From Chlorobiaceae bacterium (GTDB taxonomy: Bacteria > Bacteroidota > Chlorobiia > Chlorobiales > Chlorobiaceae): a DNA stretch of 64,000 nt. The notes below the pieces were generated by a model. The model had not been told where the DNA came from, made no database searches, and saw only the letters and a program-made list of their open reading frames with translations. The position numbers and the translations under genes are program-made. Below, one piece after another: positions 1 to 10,422 of the stretch. The stretch covers positions 1 to 64,000 of the forward strand of contig JAAXXY010000010.1 in assembly GCA_013334225.1 (NCBI GenBank), written 5' to 3'. Positions within the stretch are counted from its first letter, which is position 1; each line of letters opens with the position of its first letter.

Positions 1-830
1 ATCACCGGTGTTCCGCAGGCAAGGGCTTCGATCATCACCAGGCCGAACGGTTCCGGCCAGTCTATGGTGTTGAGCAGCGCCTTCGCGTTTTTCAGCAACT
101 CGACCTTGCGCCGGTCATCGACTTCACCGACATAGTCGATCAGCGGATGATCAAGCAGCGGCCTGATTTTTCTCTGGAAATAATCCTGGTCGGTCGGGTC
201 AATTTTCGCGGCGATCTTCAGCGGGATATTGCATGCCCTCGCAAGCATGATCGCCTGCTCAGGCCTTTTCTCTTCGGAAAAACGCCCCAGATACAGGAAA
301 TAATCTCCCGGGTTCTCATTGTACTCGAAACAGGATTCGGGATAGCCGTGATAGATGGTTTTTTCCCAGTTGATTGCCGGTACCGGAAGCCGCTGCGAAT
401 CACTGATGGAGACATATGCCATGTTCGGGTACAGGCGCAGCATATCACTGTAATTGCCGACATCGAGCCGGCCGTGCATCGTCAGAACGGTCGGGATCGT
501 GGTCTTGTAGGCATATGGCAGGGTCAGGTACTCGAGATGCGAATGGATGATGTCGAACTCTTCAAGCATTTTCTCATACACCCTGCTCAGCATCATCATG
601 GAGACGACTACGGGCGAATACCCTTTTCTGCCGAGACGGAGGGCTTCACTTATCGGTGCGACGAGCCGTGCACTGGTGATGGAATCTCCCGAGGCAAACA
701 GGGTGACGTCATGCCCTTTCGCTACAAGACCTTCGGTCAGATAGTAGACAACTCTCTCCGTCCCTCCGTATTTTTTCGGGGGAACACGCTCTACCAGCGG
801 TGCGATCTGGGCTATTCTGAGTTTTTTCAT
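1..830 (-). CDS. Glycosyltransferase family 4, C-terminus cut by window edge
   Basis: The minus-strand frame opens with ATG at 830 (MKKLRIAQIAPLVERVPPKK) and stays open to base 1, so about 276 N-terminal residues are visible. The N-terminal Rossmann half has the KYGGTERVVYYL glycine-rich acceptor motif typical of GT4 enzymes that start with IAQIAP. The linker to the second half reads FLYLGRFSEEKRPEQAI, and the last visible part, WPEPFGLVMIEALACGTPVI, holds the E-x7-E nucleotide-sugar-binding signature. It probably transfers a sugar from an NDP-sugar in the cytoplasm; donor and acceptor cannot be told. A purine-rich GAGGGAAG lies ahead of the start. It begins 15 bp after the sigma-like gene, so the two are probably co-transcribed. 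Confidence 0.85.
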   Translation of the reverse strand, partial: MKKLRIAQIAPLVERVPPKKYGGTERVVYYLTEGLVAKGHDVTLFASGDSITSARLVAPISEALRLGRKGYSPVVVSMMMLSRVYEKMLEEFDIIHSHLEYLTLPYAYKTTIPTVLTMHGRLDVGNYSDMLRLYPNMAYVSISDSQRLPVPAINWEKTIYHGYPESCFEYNENPGDYFLYLGRFSEEKRPEQAIMLARACNIPLKIAAKIDPTDQDYFQRKIRPLLDHPLIDYVGEVDDRRKVELLKNAKALLNTIDWPEPFGLVMIEALACGTPV

Positions 831-845
831 GGTGCAACTTCCCTC

Positions 846-1289
846 TTAATTGAAATGATAGAAAGGGAGAGTGCAGCCCACAGAGAGCATTCCACTCGCG
901 AGCGACTGGCGACCTGAAGACAACCACAATCTTATCGTGTCAAGGGGTTTTCCGATTATTTTCGATATGTCCCGGTGTTTCAGACCGGGAATTTCGGAAA
1001 GCAATACGGAGAGTTTTATATCCGCAAACCGCTCGCGTAACGACATCCCCTGCAATTCTTTCCGTTTAGCCGGTGATTTGGGTCTGGAAGATGAAATATC
1101 CTCATCCAATTTACGCAATAAACACTCCCTGAAAGTTTTGAATACTTCACGTTCAGGAGTATTGCTTTCAACATTCAGATAGGTAGAGTAAACAAGCTCA
1201 TTTGCCGACTTCTCGGAGCCGGTCATCCAGTATGCAAGGCTGTAGATATCATCCATCAAATCCGTCGGTGTTCTTTTTTTCCTGATCAT
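846..1289 (-). CDS. Small ECF-sigma-factor-like protein
   Basis: About 147 residues, starting at MIRKKRTPTD, where GAGGAGCTGAA forms a good ribosome binding site; a longer reading to 1337 has none. The N-terminal part (LMDDIYSLAYWMTGSEKSAN) resembles sigma region 2 of ECF factors. The C-terminal part (about 95-140, SVLLSEIPGLKHRDISKIIG) resembles the region 4 helix-turn-helix. The canonical region 2.4 and 3 sequence is weak, so it may be a divergent sigma factor or a regulator derived from one. No anti-sigma gene is next to it. It sits 15 bp ahead of the glycosyltransferase, which could be a target. Family assignment is by pattern; function is inferred. Confidence 0.6.
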   Translation of the reverse strand: MIRKKRTPTDLMDDIYSLAYWMTGSEKSANELVYSTYLNVESNTPEREVFKTFRECLLRKLDEDISSSRPKSPAKRKELQGMSLRERFADIKLSVLLSEIPGLKHRDISKIIGKPLDTIRLWLSSGRQSLASGMLSVGCTLPFYHFN

Positions 1290-1559
1290 TTCAGCTCCTC
1301 TTATCGGGTTGAAGCTCTCTTCAACCCCTGTTTTCAAGTCAATATCGTATCACTTTCTCTATCTGAAGTTTTTCGTGTATCTCATTTCCTGTAAAAGGCA
1401 GATTCCGGAATATCCTGTGCCCTTGCAGCTTCGGTCTCAATCAGATCAGAGATCAAAAAATCACTCGGATTGTTTTTTCGATACCTTTTCTTTCGCTTTT
1501 ACACAAATGATGCGGGCACAGGGTTTTGATCACCAACGCACCCGCAAGAGCAAATGAAG

Positions 1560-1838
1560 TCATTTATTTTTGCCTAACATTGAGCCTGATGAATGCAAAG
1601 CGCTCTGCACGCCGTCCCGGAGATGCTTCCATGCACCCCCACCGGCATCGTATACTTTTTTCATTTTCAACATGAGCGAATCAATCCCGCGCTCAAAAGT
1701 GTCGATCTGAGCGCCATATCTGACGAGCACTTCCTCATCCATAATTTTTTCTTTCCCCTTGAATTCAGCCGATCTTGCATGGACAAACTCCAGTTCGTGC
1801 TCTGCTTGCTTTTTATAATCATCCTTGATACTGATCAT
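1560..1838 (-). CDS. Small coiled-coil stress-type protein
   Basis: 92 residues, highly charged and helical, with no signal peptide or membrane segment. The layout is a Lys/Glu-rich helix followed by a terminal segment KHLRDGVQSALHSSGSMLG. This matches the general plan of the short coiled-coil proteins annotated as sll1863-family stress response proteins, which end in W-x-x-L-x-x-G-x-x-x-A. It stands alone, with about 270 bp to the sigma-like gene and a gene-free stretch upstream. Biochemical role unknown. Confidence 0.6.
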   Translation of the reverse strand: MISIKDDYKKQAEHELEFVHARSAEFKGKEKIMDEEVLVRYGAQIDTFERGIDSLMLKMKKVYDAGGGAWKHLRDGVQSALHSSGSMLGKNK

Positions 1839-2226
1839 GAATCTCCATTGTTTAGAAGTGTCAATAATTTCATGTTATAATAGATCCCGACCGGGAACGC
1901 CCGGGTTCATTCTTTTGGATTATTTCGAAAATCTCAAGAAAATTAATCAGACCACCCCGGTTGCTTCTTCCTGCAAACCCGGGGATCAAGAAGGATCAGC
2001 AAAATGATTGCAATTGTTCGGAGGGTCAGGAATCACTATTTGATTCAAACGCCATTCATTTAAAGAAATTAATTTCCTGTCAGCGAATTTATTTTTTCAT
2101 GTACTTTATAAAACAAAGACTCCGAACAATAAGTTTCACCCAGGATAGAGATTGTCAGAAAACAATCACTCTCTTCTTTATCCCGGCATCACCGATTCAG
2201 CCGGACCAATATACGCTGTGATGGAA
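1839..2226. other. Gene-free stretch upstream of the coiled-coil gene
   Basis: About 390 bp between two minus-strand genes. No open frame here looks coding, with only short chance ORFs lacking ribosome binding sites. A GC-rich partial palindrome, CCCGACCGGGAACGCCCGGG, lies near 1887-1906. No tRNA, convincing terminator or promoter could be assigned. Confidence 0.4.
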
Positions 2227-3204
2227 TTATTCGGCTGCAAATGAAAGAAGGCAATTCTTGTAGTTTACCAGGGCGTCACGGCCCCTGGGAGTTATCCGGT
2301 AAATGGTTTGTGGCTTGCGCGCCTGAAAATCCTTGTCGCAGCTGATATACTCTGCTGACTCAAGTATCCGCATGTGAACGCTTAAATTACCGTCGGTGGT
2401 ACTGACTTTCTTCCGGATATCGACAAATGTCGCCTCATTCACGCTATACAGGTACGAAAGCACCGCAAACCGGATTCTTGAATGAATGACTTTGTCAAGC
2501 AGATTATGATTGAAATCAGAAACTGCTCCCGCTCCTTTTCTCTGCAGTTTTGTCATCCCTTCATGAATCAATAGCTTCTGAGGGGGGGCTTCCTCTTTTT
2601 CGTCATGCTTTTGCGTACTCAAATCCGATATAACCGCACGACACTCACTGCCGTTACTGCTTTGCACGGCAACAATACGCACCTTATGACCATGTTCCGG
2701 AGCAGCGGCACCTGAAACGAACGTGTCCGCAGAAGAAGCATCCGTCCCGGCAACCGGGAGGGTAACCTCACAATGTTCGTGATCTCTGCCGCTGAACACC
2801 CTCTCCAGCATCGCATTGAACTGCGGAAGGTCTTCAGAAGTAATGAACATTCCCAATCGATCGCCCACCAGACGGGAACGGTCCACACCAAGAAGCTGTG
2901 TCGCCGTCAGATTTGCCTTGAGTATCTTTCCTTTTCTGTCAAGGGTCAGATACGCAAGCGGTGCGAAGTCGTACAGCTCGGTATAGGATTCCAGACTTTC
3001 CTCCAGGTTCAGCCTCGTCTGAAGCAGTTCATCCTGTTGCATTTCAAGCTCGATCTGGTATACCGCAAGTTCATGAACAACCCGCTGCATTTCTTCTTTT
3101 GAAGCGGGAATGGCAAGGTTGTTCTTAAGTCCGAGTTTGAGCATTGCTTCAGCTTTGTGGCGTAATGATTCTAACGCTGAAGATTGTGTTCTCTTCGTTT
3201 TCAT
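2227..3204 (-). CDS. PAS domain / winged-helix transcriptional regulator
   Basis: 325 residues. Residues about 35-70 form the helix found before many PAS domains (VHELAVYQIELEMQQDEL). Residues about 75-195 are a PAS domain (ELYDFAPLAYLTLDRKGKIL). Residues about 235-318 are a winged helix of the HTH_34/MarR-like type (LDKVIHSRIRFAVLSYLYSV), with the wing before YRITPRGRDAL. It should bind DNA in response to a signal sensed by PAS. The start overlaps the stop of the CheB-CheR fusion by 4 bp (ATGA), so it is translationally coupled to it and may be its output. The sensed signal is unknown; no ligand-binding residue could be assigned. Confidence 0.82.
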   Translation of the reverse strand: MKTKRTQSSALESLRHKAEAMLKLGLKNNLAIPASKEEMQRVVHELAVYQIELEMQQDELLQTRLNLEESLESYTELYDFAPLAYLTLDRKGKILKANLTATQLLGVDRSRLVGDRLGMFITSEDLPQFNAMLERVFSGRDHEHCEVTLPVAGTDASSADTFVSGAAAPEHGHKVRIVAVQSSNGSECRAVISDLSTQKHDEKEEAPPQKLLIHEGMTKLQRKGAGAVSDFNHNLLDKVIHSRIRFAVLSYLYSVNEATFVDIRKKVSTTDGNLSVHMRILESAEYISCDKDFQARKPQTIYRITPRGRDALVNYKNCLLSFAAE

Positions 3205-6200
3205 GACGGCTTTTCCTTCTTTTTGAATGCTGATGGACGGGCTTTTGGAGAGGTGATTTCATGAAACGTCACGTAGACCTGATACGGTGCAGACATAGCG
3301 TCCCGGAACCTTGGCAGCGCGTTGATGCTGATCCAGCGGCAAGTGTTGTTTCCCGGATGAAAAACACCCATGACAACCCCTCTTACAGGTTGAGCTGTCC
3401 CCAATGCGATAAAGGCAGGATGCTCTTCGAACGGAAAATCGGAACCATCCAGCCGAATGGTTTTCCAGCGAAGTTCCATTGTGGTTTTTCCCTGCATCTC
3501 TTCCCGTGAAAAACCCAAAATACGTTCTGCCTCGAGATTAGTCATCAGAATTTTTCCTTCCGGATCCTGAAACATGGCTCCCTCAGGTATCGTGTCAAAT
3601 AAAAAGCGGAAACGTTCCTCGCTTTCTTTCCTTATTCTTTCCGTCTCTTTACGGGAGGTGCTGTCCGATGCGACCGTGATCACTCCGATCATTTCACCGT
3701 TCGCGTTTTTGAGTGGCTTTGCGATAAGTTCATAAAAACGGCTGCCGCCGTTTACAAGTTGAACCGTCAGATCCCGGCAAACCGTTTGACCTGTGGCAAA
3801 AACTTTCCGGTTGACCTCCTTGAGCTCTTTAAAATGCAACTCATCAGGAAGCTCATCATCGCGTTTTCCAGTAAAATCCGGTCTGATCAGCTCATGCCGT
3901 GGATCGTAGAGCCATGTGTAGCGAAACTGCCTGTCAACAGCCGCAACAACGATACCCGAACTTTCAATTGCAGCTCGAAAACGGTTTTCGTTCTCCCTTA
4001 GACTCTCTTCGAGATTTTTTGTTGTAGTGATGTCACTGAACGTAATCACCAGTCCGATTATCCTGTTTTCCTGGGTACGATAGGGCATGATCTTCACGTT
4101 GAACCATCGGCCATTTGTAGCCGAAACCTGTTTTTCACAGAAAACCAGGGTCTGAATGACCTCCCTTGCATCGTCAGCAAGATCAGGGTAGTGCAAATCG
4201 GTGACGATATCGGTTACAGGGCGTCCGACATCGCTTGCTATCAGCTTGATGATGCTGGTTGTCCTTGTGGTGAATCGACGGATATTAAGGGCATCGTCAA
4301 GGAACAGTGTTGCAATATCAGTACTGTTCAGCAGGTTTTTCATATCGTTGTTTACCTGCGACAGGTCTCTCACCTTCGACTGCAGCTCATGGTTGACCGT
4401 CTGCAGTTCCTCGTTCATCGACTGCATCTCCTCTTTGGAAGTTGTCAGTTCTTCATTGGTGCTCTGCAGTTCTTCATTGGCCGACTGCATCTCTTCATTG
4501 GTGGATTTGAGCTCTTCCTGGGAAGTCTGCATCTCTTCCCGGATGCTCACAATCTCATCCCTGGCATGACTCAGTTCCTTTTCAACAGCTGCAAGCCGCC
4601 CCCCTCTCGTGCCTGAAGCATCAGCAGTACCCGGCGATGTTCCGGCAACATCATTCTCGACATCGGTAAAGACAATTAAAACAAGGCCCCGCAAAGCATC
4701 AGGCATTTCAAGCGGCACTATCGAGAGATTTACCTTCTGCGTGCTTCCATTCTTACCTGCGCTCAGCCCTTTCCTGTTGACAGTTGTTTTCTGACGAAGC
4801 GCATTCCCGAACAAGACATTCAGTTCATAACGAAGACCTTCCTGGGCCATGGCAAAAATATTCCAGTTGGCCTTTCCTGCCGCGGGTTCAAGATACTTTC
4901 CCGTATGACCGCTGATATAGATGATATCTCCCTTTTCATTTGTCAGCACCGCTGCTGGAGCATAATGCTGGAGAAGAAAGCGGTCAACCAGGGCCTGCAG
5001 GTTGAGAGAAGAGCTTTTTGAAGCGAATTGCTCTTCCGCAACATCCGGGAAAGCCGGCAGCGGGCGTACAAATGCAAATGGTAAATCAAGGGGTTCCGAA
5101 CGTCCGTTCTCCTGAAGCCTGCAGAAAAGACGCGTTTTACTGTCAAACGGCCTGAAAAGATTGGTAAAAGAGCCGATGCTTTCCGCACTTCCCAGAAAAA
5201 GAAACCCGCCGGAATTGAGGCTGTAATGAAAAAGCGGGATCAGCTTTTTCTGCAGCTCCTGCTCCATATAGATCAGAAGGTTCCGGCACACCAGAATATC
5301 GAGTTTGGTGAAGGGAGGGTCCATGATGACATTCTGGGGAGCAAAGACAACCGTCTCACGGATATCCCTTGATATTCTGAACCCGTTTTCTTCACGTTCG
5401 AAGAAACGCCGAAGCCTTTCCTGTGAAACATCAGCCGTGATGTTCAAAGGAAAGAATCCCGTACGAGCCTTGTCGATGGCATCTTTGTCAAGATCGGTTG
5501 CAAATATCTGAAGCTTGAACGTGCCGGGAGGTTTCACCACTTCCAGCGTTTCCTTGAATATGATAGCCAGCGAATAGGCTTCCTCGCCAGTCGAGCATCC
5601 CGCAATCCAGGCGCGCAGGATACCCCCTGACGGCCGGGAAATGAGAAGTGAAGGTATTGCCCTGGTTTTCAGGATTTCCCACATAGCCGGATCGCGGAAA
5701 AAACTTGTTACTCCGATCAGAAGTTCCTTGAAAAGCAACTCGGTTTCATGAGGGTTGGCCTGCAGAAACCGGACATAGTCGGCAATTCTTTCGATCTGAT
5801 GAATGCCCATACGCCTTTCGATACGGCGGTAGATCGTGCTTTTTTTATAGAGTGAAAAATCCTGACCGGTCTGCGTACGCAAAAGAATCACCACTTTTTC
5901 AAGAGCGCTCAAAGCCTTGTCTTCAAGCGGAGAATCCTGTTTGAGAACGGAAGTAACATGTTTCAGGTAAGCAATGATTTTATCCGGCAGCTCTTCTGCC
6001 GGTGCTATGACATCGACAAGGCCGGTGTCGATGGCGCTGTGCGGCATGCCGTCAAATTTGGCGGATGAAGGATCCTGAACAAAAACACCGCCGCCTTTTT
6101 CTTTTATTGCGGACAACCCGAGCCTTCCGTCCGAACCCATGCCGGAAAGTATCACACCGATGCTCTGCTGCTGCAAATCGTCCGCCAGTGAACGGAAAAA

Positions 6201-6593
6201 AAAATCGATGGGAAGCCGTAATCCCCTGGGCTCTGCAGGATCGAGCAGATGCAATATACTGTGGAGCATCGACATATCCTTGTTGGGAGGAATAACATAT
6301 ACATGGTCCGGCTCAACCCTCATCCGGTCACTGACCTGCACCACAGGCATTTCGGTAGTCCTCTGCAGCAATTCCGGCAGGAGATCCTTGTGTGTCGGAT
6401 CAAGATGCTGAACGATCACAAAAGCCATACCGCATCTCCTGGGAACATTCTTCAGGAAAACTTCCAGAGCTTCGAGTCCTCCGGCTGAAGCACCGATGCC
6501 GATGATAGGAAAAGACGAATCAGCTTTATGCACAAGCTTGCTGATTTCGGATTTTCCGGTTTTACGGCGGCTTGCAGTTACTTTCTTTGCCAT
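3201..6593 (-). CDS. CheB-CheR fusion protein with PAS domains
   Basis: 1130 residues. CheB methylesterase domain about 25-215, with the catalytic triad visible as S36 (GASAGG), H63 (VQHLDP) and D155 (GMGSDG). CheR methyltransferase about 230-490, with the SAM-binding motif AWIAGCSTGEEAYS and the DPPFTKLDILVCRNLLIYM block. PAS-like region about 540-645; a long coiled coil of EE(M/L)Q(S/T)xNEEL heptads about 665-755; then three further PAS segments to the C-terminus. There is no histidine kinase or receiver domain and no other che gene nearby. Output therefore probably passes through the coupled PAS/winged-helix regulator (4-bp overlap) rather than a flagellar motor. That link is inferred from gene order. 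Confidence 0.93.
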   Translation of the reverse strand: MAKKVTASRRKTGKSEISKLVHKADSSFPIIGIGASAGGLEALEVFLKNVPRRCGMAFVIVQHLDPTHKDLLPELLQRTTEMPVVQVSDRMRVEPDHVYVIPPNKDMSMLHSILHLLDPAEPRGLRLPIDFFFRSLADDLQQQSIGVILSGMGSDGRLGLSAIKEKGGGVFVQDPSSAKFDGMPHSAIDTGLVDVIAPAEELPDKIIAYLKHVTSVLKQDSPLEDKALSALEKVVILLRTQTGQDFSLYKKSTIYRRIERRMGIHQIERIADYVRFLQANPHETELLFKELLIGVTSFFRDPAMWEILKTRAIPSLLISRPSGGILRAWIAGCSTGEEAYSLAIIFKETLEVVKPPGTFKLQIFATDLDKDAIDKARTGFFPLNITADVSQERLRRFFEREENGFRISRDIRETVVFAPQNVIMDPPFTKLDILVCRNLLIYMEQELQKKLIPLFHYSLNSGGFLFLGSAESIGSFTNLFRPFDSKTRLFCRLQENGRSEPLDLPFAFVRPLPAFPDVAEEQFASKSSSLNLQALVDRFLLQHYAPAAVLTNEKGDIIYISGHTGKYLEPAAGKANWNIFAMAQEGLRYELNVLFGNALRQKTTVNRKGLSAGKNGSTQKVNLSIVPLEMPDALRGLVLIVFTDVENDVAGTSPGTADASGTRGGRLAAVEKELSHARDEIVSIREEMQTSQEELKSTNEEMQSANEELQSTNEELTTSKEEMQSMNEELQTVNHELQSKVRDLSQVNNDMKNLLNSTDIATLFLDDALNIRRFTTRTTSIIKLIASDVGRPVTDIVTDLHYPDLADDAREVIQTLVFCEKQVSATNGRWFNVKIMPYRTQENRIIGLVITFSDITTTKNLEESLRENENRFRAAIESSGIVVAAVDRQFRYTWLYDPRHELIRPDFTGKRDDELPDELHFKELKEVNRKVFATGQTVCRDLTVQLVNGGSRFYELIAKPLKNANGEMIGVITVASDSTSRKETERIRKESEERFRFLFDTIPEGAMFQDPEGKILMTNLEAERILGFSREEMQGKTTMELRWKTIRLDGSDFPFEEHPAFIALGTAQPVRGVVMGVFHPGNNTCRWISINALPRFRDAMSAPYQVYVTFHEITSPKARPSAFKKKEKPS

Positions 6594-6747
6594 GGATCTG
6601 CTTGTTAGGGTATATGGCTTTATTACGGTTTACACATTAATGTATTGACATCCCGGTATCTCTCTTTGCCAATCTCTGTAATCCGGTTTTTTCAGGATTA
6701 TATGACCTTCAATGAAACATTCGATGAGTTGCCTGCAATCCCGGCTC

Positions 6748-6779
6748 TTTTGTATCTGCCAGTCTCGGCAGATACAAAA
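6748..6779. terminator. Perfect 13-bp inverted repeat in the cheBR-corA gap
   Basis: TTTTGTATCTGCC and its exact complement are separated by a 6-nt loop. The A/T-rich ends give U-runs on both strands, so it can act as an intrinsic terminator for corA on the minus strand. It could instead be a dyad operator for the neighbouring genes. The repeat is seen; the role is inferred. Confidence 0.45.
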
Positions 6780-6859
6780 ACTTTCAAGCCAACAAAAAAT
6801 ACTCAAAGCTTATGAGAAAAAGATAGACTAAAATATGATGAGAAAGTCCAGCCACTGTT

Positions 6860-7987
6860 TCAGAACCATTTCCTTGTCCGGAAATACACGATCATTCCGA
6901 TGAAAATAAGCCCCATGAATCCCATCATGCCATAAAAACCCCAGGGCAGGTCGAGCCCGGGCATGACATGGAAATTCATGCCGTAAACCCCGGCAAGGAA
7001 GGATAGTGGCATGAACACGGTGGCGATTGTGGTCAGCACTTTCATGATTTCGTTCATACGGTTGTTCACGATCGCCAGCCAGGTGTCGTACATGCCGAGA
7101 ACGATATCACGGTATGTCTCGATGGTTTCATTGATGAGAATGACATTGTCGTAGATATCCCTGAAAAAAGGGCCAGCGGTTTCTTCTCCTATCACGCCAT
7201 ACCGGTCCGTAATGATGCGGTTGACTATCTCCCGAAGCGGCCGCTCCGCTTTGCGGAGCTGGATAAGGTCTTTTTTCAGGAAATAGATCGACTGGAACGT
7301 GGTTTTTCCCGAGATCGAGAAAAGTTCCTGGTCCAGATTGTCTAATCGGGTTTCGAACGAATCGAGAATGATGAAATAGGAATCGACTATCGCGTCGACA
7401 AGCATGTAGGCAAGGTAATCAGCACCGCGTTTCCGGATACCGGTTCCCGTGTTTTTTATCCGCTCCCTGACGGCATCGAACATATCCCCCGGTTTTTCCT
7501 GAAAGGTGAGCACAAAGTTCTCGCCCAACACGATGCTCATCTGCTCATCGAGGATCTCGCCGCTCAAGGCATCATACTCTGACGTCCTCAGAAGAATGAA
7601 CAGGTACGTTTCAAAATCCTCGATTTTCGAACGCTGGCCGGTCTGCAGGATATCCTCGAGTGTGAGAGGATGGATCCCGAAAAGCTGGCCCGCTTCTTCG
7701 ATGACGGAAACATCGTGCAGACCGTCGATGTTGATCCAGAGGACCTTGAAACCCCCTTTCAGAGCCTTGCATTCCTGAATGCTGCCCGGGGTGATGTGAA
7801 GTTCCTTTTCCTCATCGTAACCGAAAACCGTGATCCGTGTCGTTCCGGTTTTCTGTTCTCCGGTATGCAGCAGCGTTCCCGGAGCCTGACCCACTGTTTT
7901 CGTCATGCTTCGCATTACCTTCTTCATTTGTCCCGGCTTGCGAAGAGCATCGGTCTTCATAACGGTTCTTTTACGGGCAAGCTTCAT
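6860..7987 (-). CDS. corA: CorA-type magnesium/cobalt transporter
   Basis: 375 residues from the ATG at 7987. That start has GGAGGAAAC seven bases upstream and overlaps the phosphoketolase stop as ATGA; a longer reading by 8 residues is less likely. A long cytoplasmic alpha/beta and helical N-terminus (about 1-310) ends in two membrane helices. The selectivity signature GVYGMNF is followed by the second helix and the basic tail FRTRKWF. CorA forms pentameric Mg2+ (and Co2+/Ni2+) channels in the inner membrane. Coupling to xfp may supply Mg2+ for the thiamine-diphosphate enzyme and for ATP-forming AckA; this is inference. Last gene of the ackA-xfp-corA operon. Confidence 0.93.
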   Translation of the reverse strand: MKLARKRTVMKTDALRKPGQMKKVMRSMTKTVGQAPGTLLHTGEQKTGTTRITVFGYDEEKELHITPGSIQECKALKGGFKVLWINIDGLHDVSVIEEAGQLFGIHPLTLEDILQTGQRSKIEDFETYLFILLRTSEYDALSGEILDEQMSIVLGENFVLTFQEKPGDMFDAVRERIKNTGTGIRKRGADYLAYMLVDAIVDSYFIILDSFETRLDNLDQELFSISGKTTFQSIYFLKKDLIQLRKAERPLREIVNRIITDRYGVIGEETAGPFFRDIYDNVILINETIETYRDIVLGMYDTWLAIVNNRMNEIMKVLTTIATVFMPLSFLAGVYGMNFHVMPGLDLPWGFYGMMGFMGLIFIGMIVYFRTRKWF

Positions 7988-10383
7988 CTTGTTTCCTCCA
8001 GACCTTTCCATTTCCAGTTCCTGATTTCCGGCATATCCTCTCCATACCGGTGAATATATTCTTTGTGGGCTATCAGACAGTCACGCACATACTGTTTTAT
8101 GTAAGCGGCCCTTTCGCGGAATCTGGGCACCCTGTCAACCACGTCGGTGACGAGATGGAAGCGGTCGAGGTCGTTCATGACCACCATATCGAAGGGAGTG
8201 CTCGTGGTTCCCTCCTCCTTGTAACCACGCACATGCAGGTTGTCGTGGTTCGTCCTGCGGTAGGTAAGCCGGTGAATAAGCCACGGATAGCCGTGATAGG
8301 CAAAAATAACAGGTTTGTCCACGGTGAAGATATCGTCGAAATCCCTGTCCGAAAGGCCGTGGGGGTGCTCCTCCCTCGGCTGCAGCGCCATGAGGTCGAC
8401 CACGTTCACGACACGGATGCGAATATCGGGAATTTTCTCCAGCAGAATTTCCACCGCAGCGAGTGTTTCAAGTGTAGGCACATCGCCCGCGCAGGCCATC
8501 ACGACGTCGGGCTCCCCTTCGGGCGCATCGTTCGAAGCCCACTCCCATATCCCCACCCCTTTCGTGCAGTGGCGGACGGCCGATTCCATGTCGAGCCACT
8601 GCCATGCAGGCTGCTTGCCAGCAACAATTACATTGATGTAGTTGCGTGAACGCAGGCAGTGGTCGGTCACGCAAAGCAGCGTATTGGTATCCGGAGGAAG
8701 GTAAACCCTGATAACGCCCCCTTTCTTGTTCACGACATGGTCGATGAAGCCCGGGTCCTGATGGGAAAACCCGTTATTGTCCTGCCGCCAGACATGCGAG
8801 GTCAAGAGGTAGTTGAGCGAGGCAATCGGACGCCTCCATGCTATTTCCCGGGTTACCTTCAGCCACTTGGCATGCTGGTTGAACATCGAATCGACGATGT
8901 GGATGAATGCCTCGTAACACGAAAACAGGCCGTGCCTGCCAGTCAGCAGGTAACCTTCGAGCCACCCCTGGCAGGTGTGCTCCGAAAGGATTTCCATTAC
9001 CCTGCCGTTCCGGGAAAGATGATCATCAAACGGGTAGGTTCTGTCCATCCAGGTGTGCCCGGTAACCTCGAACAGCGCATCGAGACGATTCGAGGCGGTC
9101 TCGTCAGGACCGAACACACGGAAGCTTGCGTCATGCATGTTCATCTTCATGATATCCCTGAGGAAAAAACCCATATGCCTTGTGGCTTCAGCTTCAATGG
9201 AACCGGGCGAAGGCAGTTCGACAGCGTAGTCCCGGAAATCGGGGATATGCAGCGATTTCAGCAGGAGACCACCGTTCGCATGAGGATTGTCCCCCATTCT
9301 TTGCTGCCCGGCCGGGGCAAGGGCTTTCAGCTCTGGCCTCAAAGCACCCGAATCCGTGAACAGATCTTCGGGCCTGTAGCTTCTCATCCACTCTTCGAGA
9401 AGCTTCAGATGTGCCGGGTTTTCCCGGACTGAGGTAAACGGAACCTGGTGGGAGCGCCAGAAATCCTCCGTTTTTTTGCCGTCCACCTCTTTCGGCCCGG
9501 TCCACCCCTTGGGGGAACGCAGCACGATCATTGGCCACAAGGGCCTTTCATTCAGTCCGTGCTGCCGCGCTTCGAGCTGTATACCGGCGATTTCGTCGAG
9601 GCACGCGTCAAGCGCGGCGGCCATGTGCTGATGCATGGTGAGCGGTTCCGAACCCTCCACGAAATATGGTTTATAGCCGTAACCGACGAGAAGGCTCTCC
9701 AGCTCGTCGTGCGGGATGCGGGCAAGGATTGCCGGGTTGGCGATCTTGTACCCGTTGAGGTGCAGGATCGGAAGCACCGCCCCGTCGTTGGCCGGATTGA
9801 GGAACTTGTTCGAATGCCAGGAAGTGGCGAGAGGACCGGTCTCGGCTTCACCGTCCCCCACCACGCATGCGGCCAGAAGATCGGGATTGTCGAACACCGC
9901 GCCGAATGCATGGGAAAGCGCGTAGCCAAGCTCCCCGCCTTCGTGGATGGATCCCGGGGTTTCGGGAGCGACATGGCTCGGGATGCCGCCAGGGAAGGAG
10001 AACTGCCTGAAAAGGCGTTTCATGCCTGCAGCGTTTTCGGATATATCGGGATAATATTCGCTGTATGTACCCTCCATCCAGACGTTCGCGACAATGGCGG
10101 GACCGCCGTGGCCGGGACCAGTCACATAAATCACGTTGAGGTCCCTTTGAAGGATGGCGCGGTTCAGGTGTGCATAGATGAAATTGAGACCCGGGGAGGT
10201 TCCCCAGTGGCCAAGAAGGCGGGGCTTGACATGTTCCGGCTTGAGGGGCTCCCTCAGCAGCGGGTTGTCCATGAGATAGATCTGACCGACTGAGAGATAG
10301 TTGGCAGCCCTCCACCAGGCATCGATAAGGTGAAGATCGTCTGCGGCAAGAGCTCCTTCCGCGGAAAGCGGATATTGGTCCAT
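7984..10383 (-). CDS. xfp: Phosphoketolase (xylulose-5-P / fructose-6-P)
   Basis: 799 residues, normal for the family (about 790-820). The N-terminal domain has [18 protein letters not shown] and the thiamine-diphosphate/Mg2+ motif [20 protein letters not shown]. The C-terminal half has [20 protein letters not shown] and [11 protein letters not shown]. It cleaves xylulose-5-P (or fructose-6-P) with phosphate, giving acetyl phosphate plus glyceraldehyde-3-P (or erythrose-4-P), in the cytoplasm. It lies 39 bp behind ackA, whose product uses acetyl phosphate to make ATP and acetate, so the pair forms a complete bypass. The split between xylulose and fructose substrates cannot be told from sequence. 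Confidence 0.96.
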   Translation of the reverse strand: MDQYPLSAEGALAADDLHLIDAWWRAANYLSVGQIYLMDNPLLREPLKPEHVKPRLLGHWGTSPGLNFIYAHLNRAILQRDLNVIYVTGPGHGGPAIVANVWMEGTYSEYYPDISENAAGMKRLFRQFSFPGGIPSHVAPETPGSIHEGGELGYALSHAFGAVFDNPDLLAACVVGDGEAETGPLATSWHSNKFLNPANDGAVLPILHLNGYKIANPAILARIPHDELESLLVGYGYKPYFVEGSEPLTMHQHMAAALDACLDEIAGIQLEARQHGLNERPLWPMIVLRSPKGWTGPKEVDGKKTEDFWRSHQVPFTSVRENPAHLKLLEEWMRSYRPEDLFTDSGALRPELKALAPAGQQRMGDNPHANGGLLLKSLHIPDFRDYAVELPSPGSIEAEATRHMGFFLRDIMKMNMHDASFRVFGPDETASNRLDALFEVTGHTWMDRTYPFDDHLSRNGRVMEILSEHTCQGWLEGYLLTGRHGLFSCYEAFIHIVDSMFNQHAKWLKVTREIAWRRPIASLNYLLTSHVWRQDNNGFSHQDPGFIDHVVNKKGGVIRVYLPPDTNTLLCVTDHCLRSRNYINVIVAGKQPAWQWLDMESAVRHCTKGVGIWEWASNDAPEGEPDVVMACAGDVPTLETLAAVEILLEKIPDIRIRVVNVVDLMALQPREEHPHGLSDRDFDDIFTVDKPVIFAYHGYPWLIHRLTYRRTNHDNLHVRGYKEEGTTSTPFDMVVMNDLDRFHLVTDVVDRVPRFRERAAYIKQYVRDCLIAHKEYIHRYGEDMPEIRNWKWKGLEETR

Positions 10384-10422
10384 GGTTCAGGTTTTGTATT
10401 ACATAAAATTGATTTGCCGGAT

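Noticed and set aside
9448..10293. 281-residue plus-strand ORF opposite phosphoketolase
   Set aside because: It lies fully within xfp on the other strand, its sequence has no recognisable domain, and it has no ribosome binding site; a shadow ORF.
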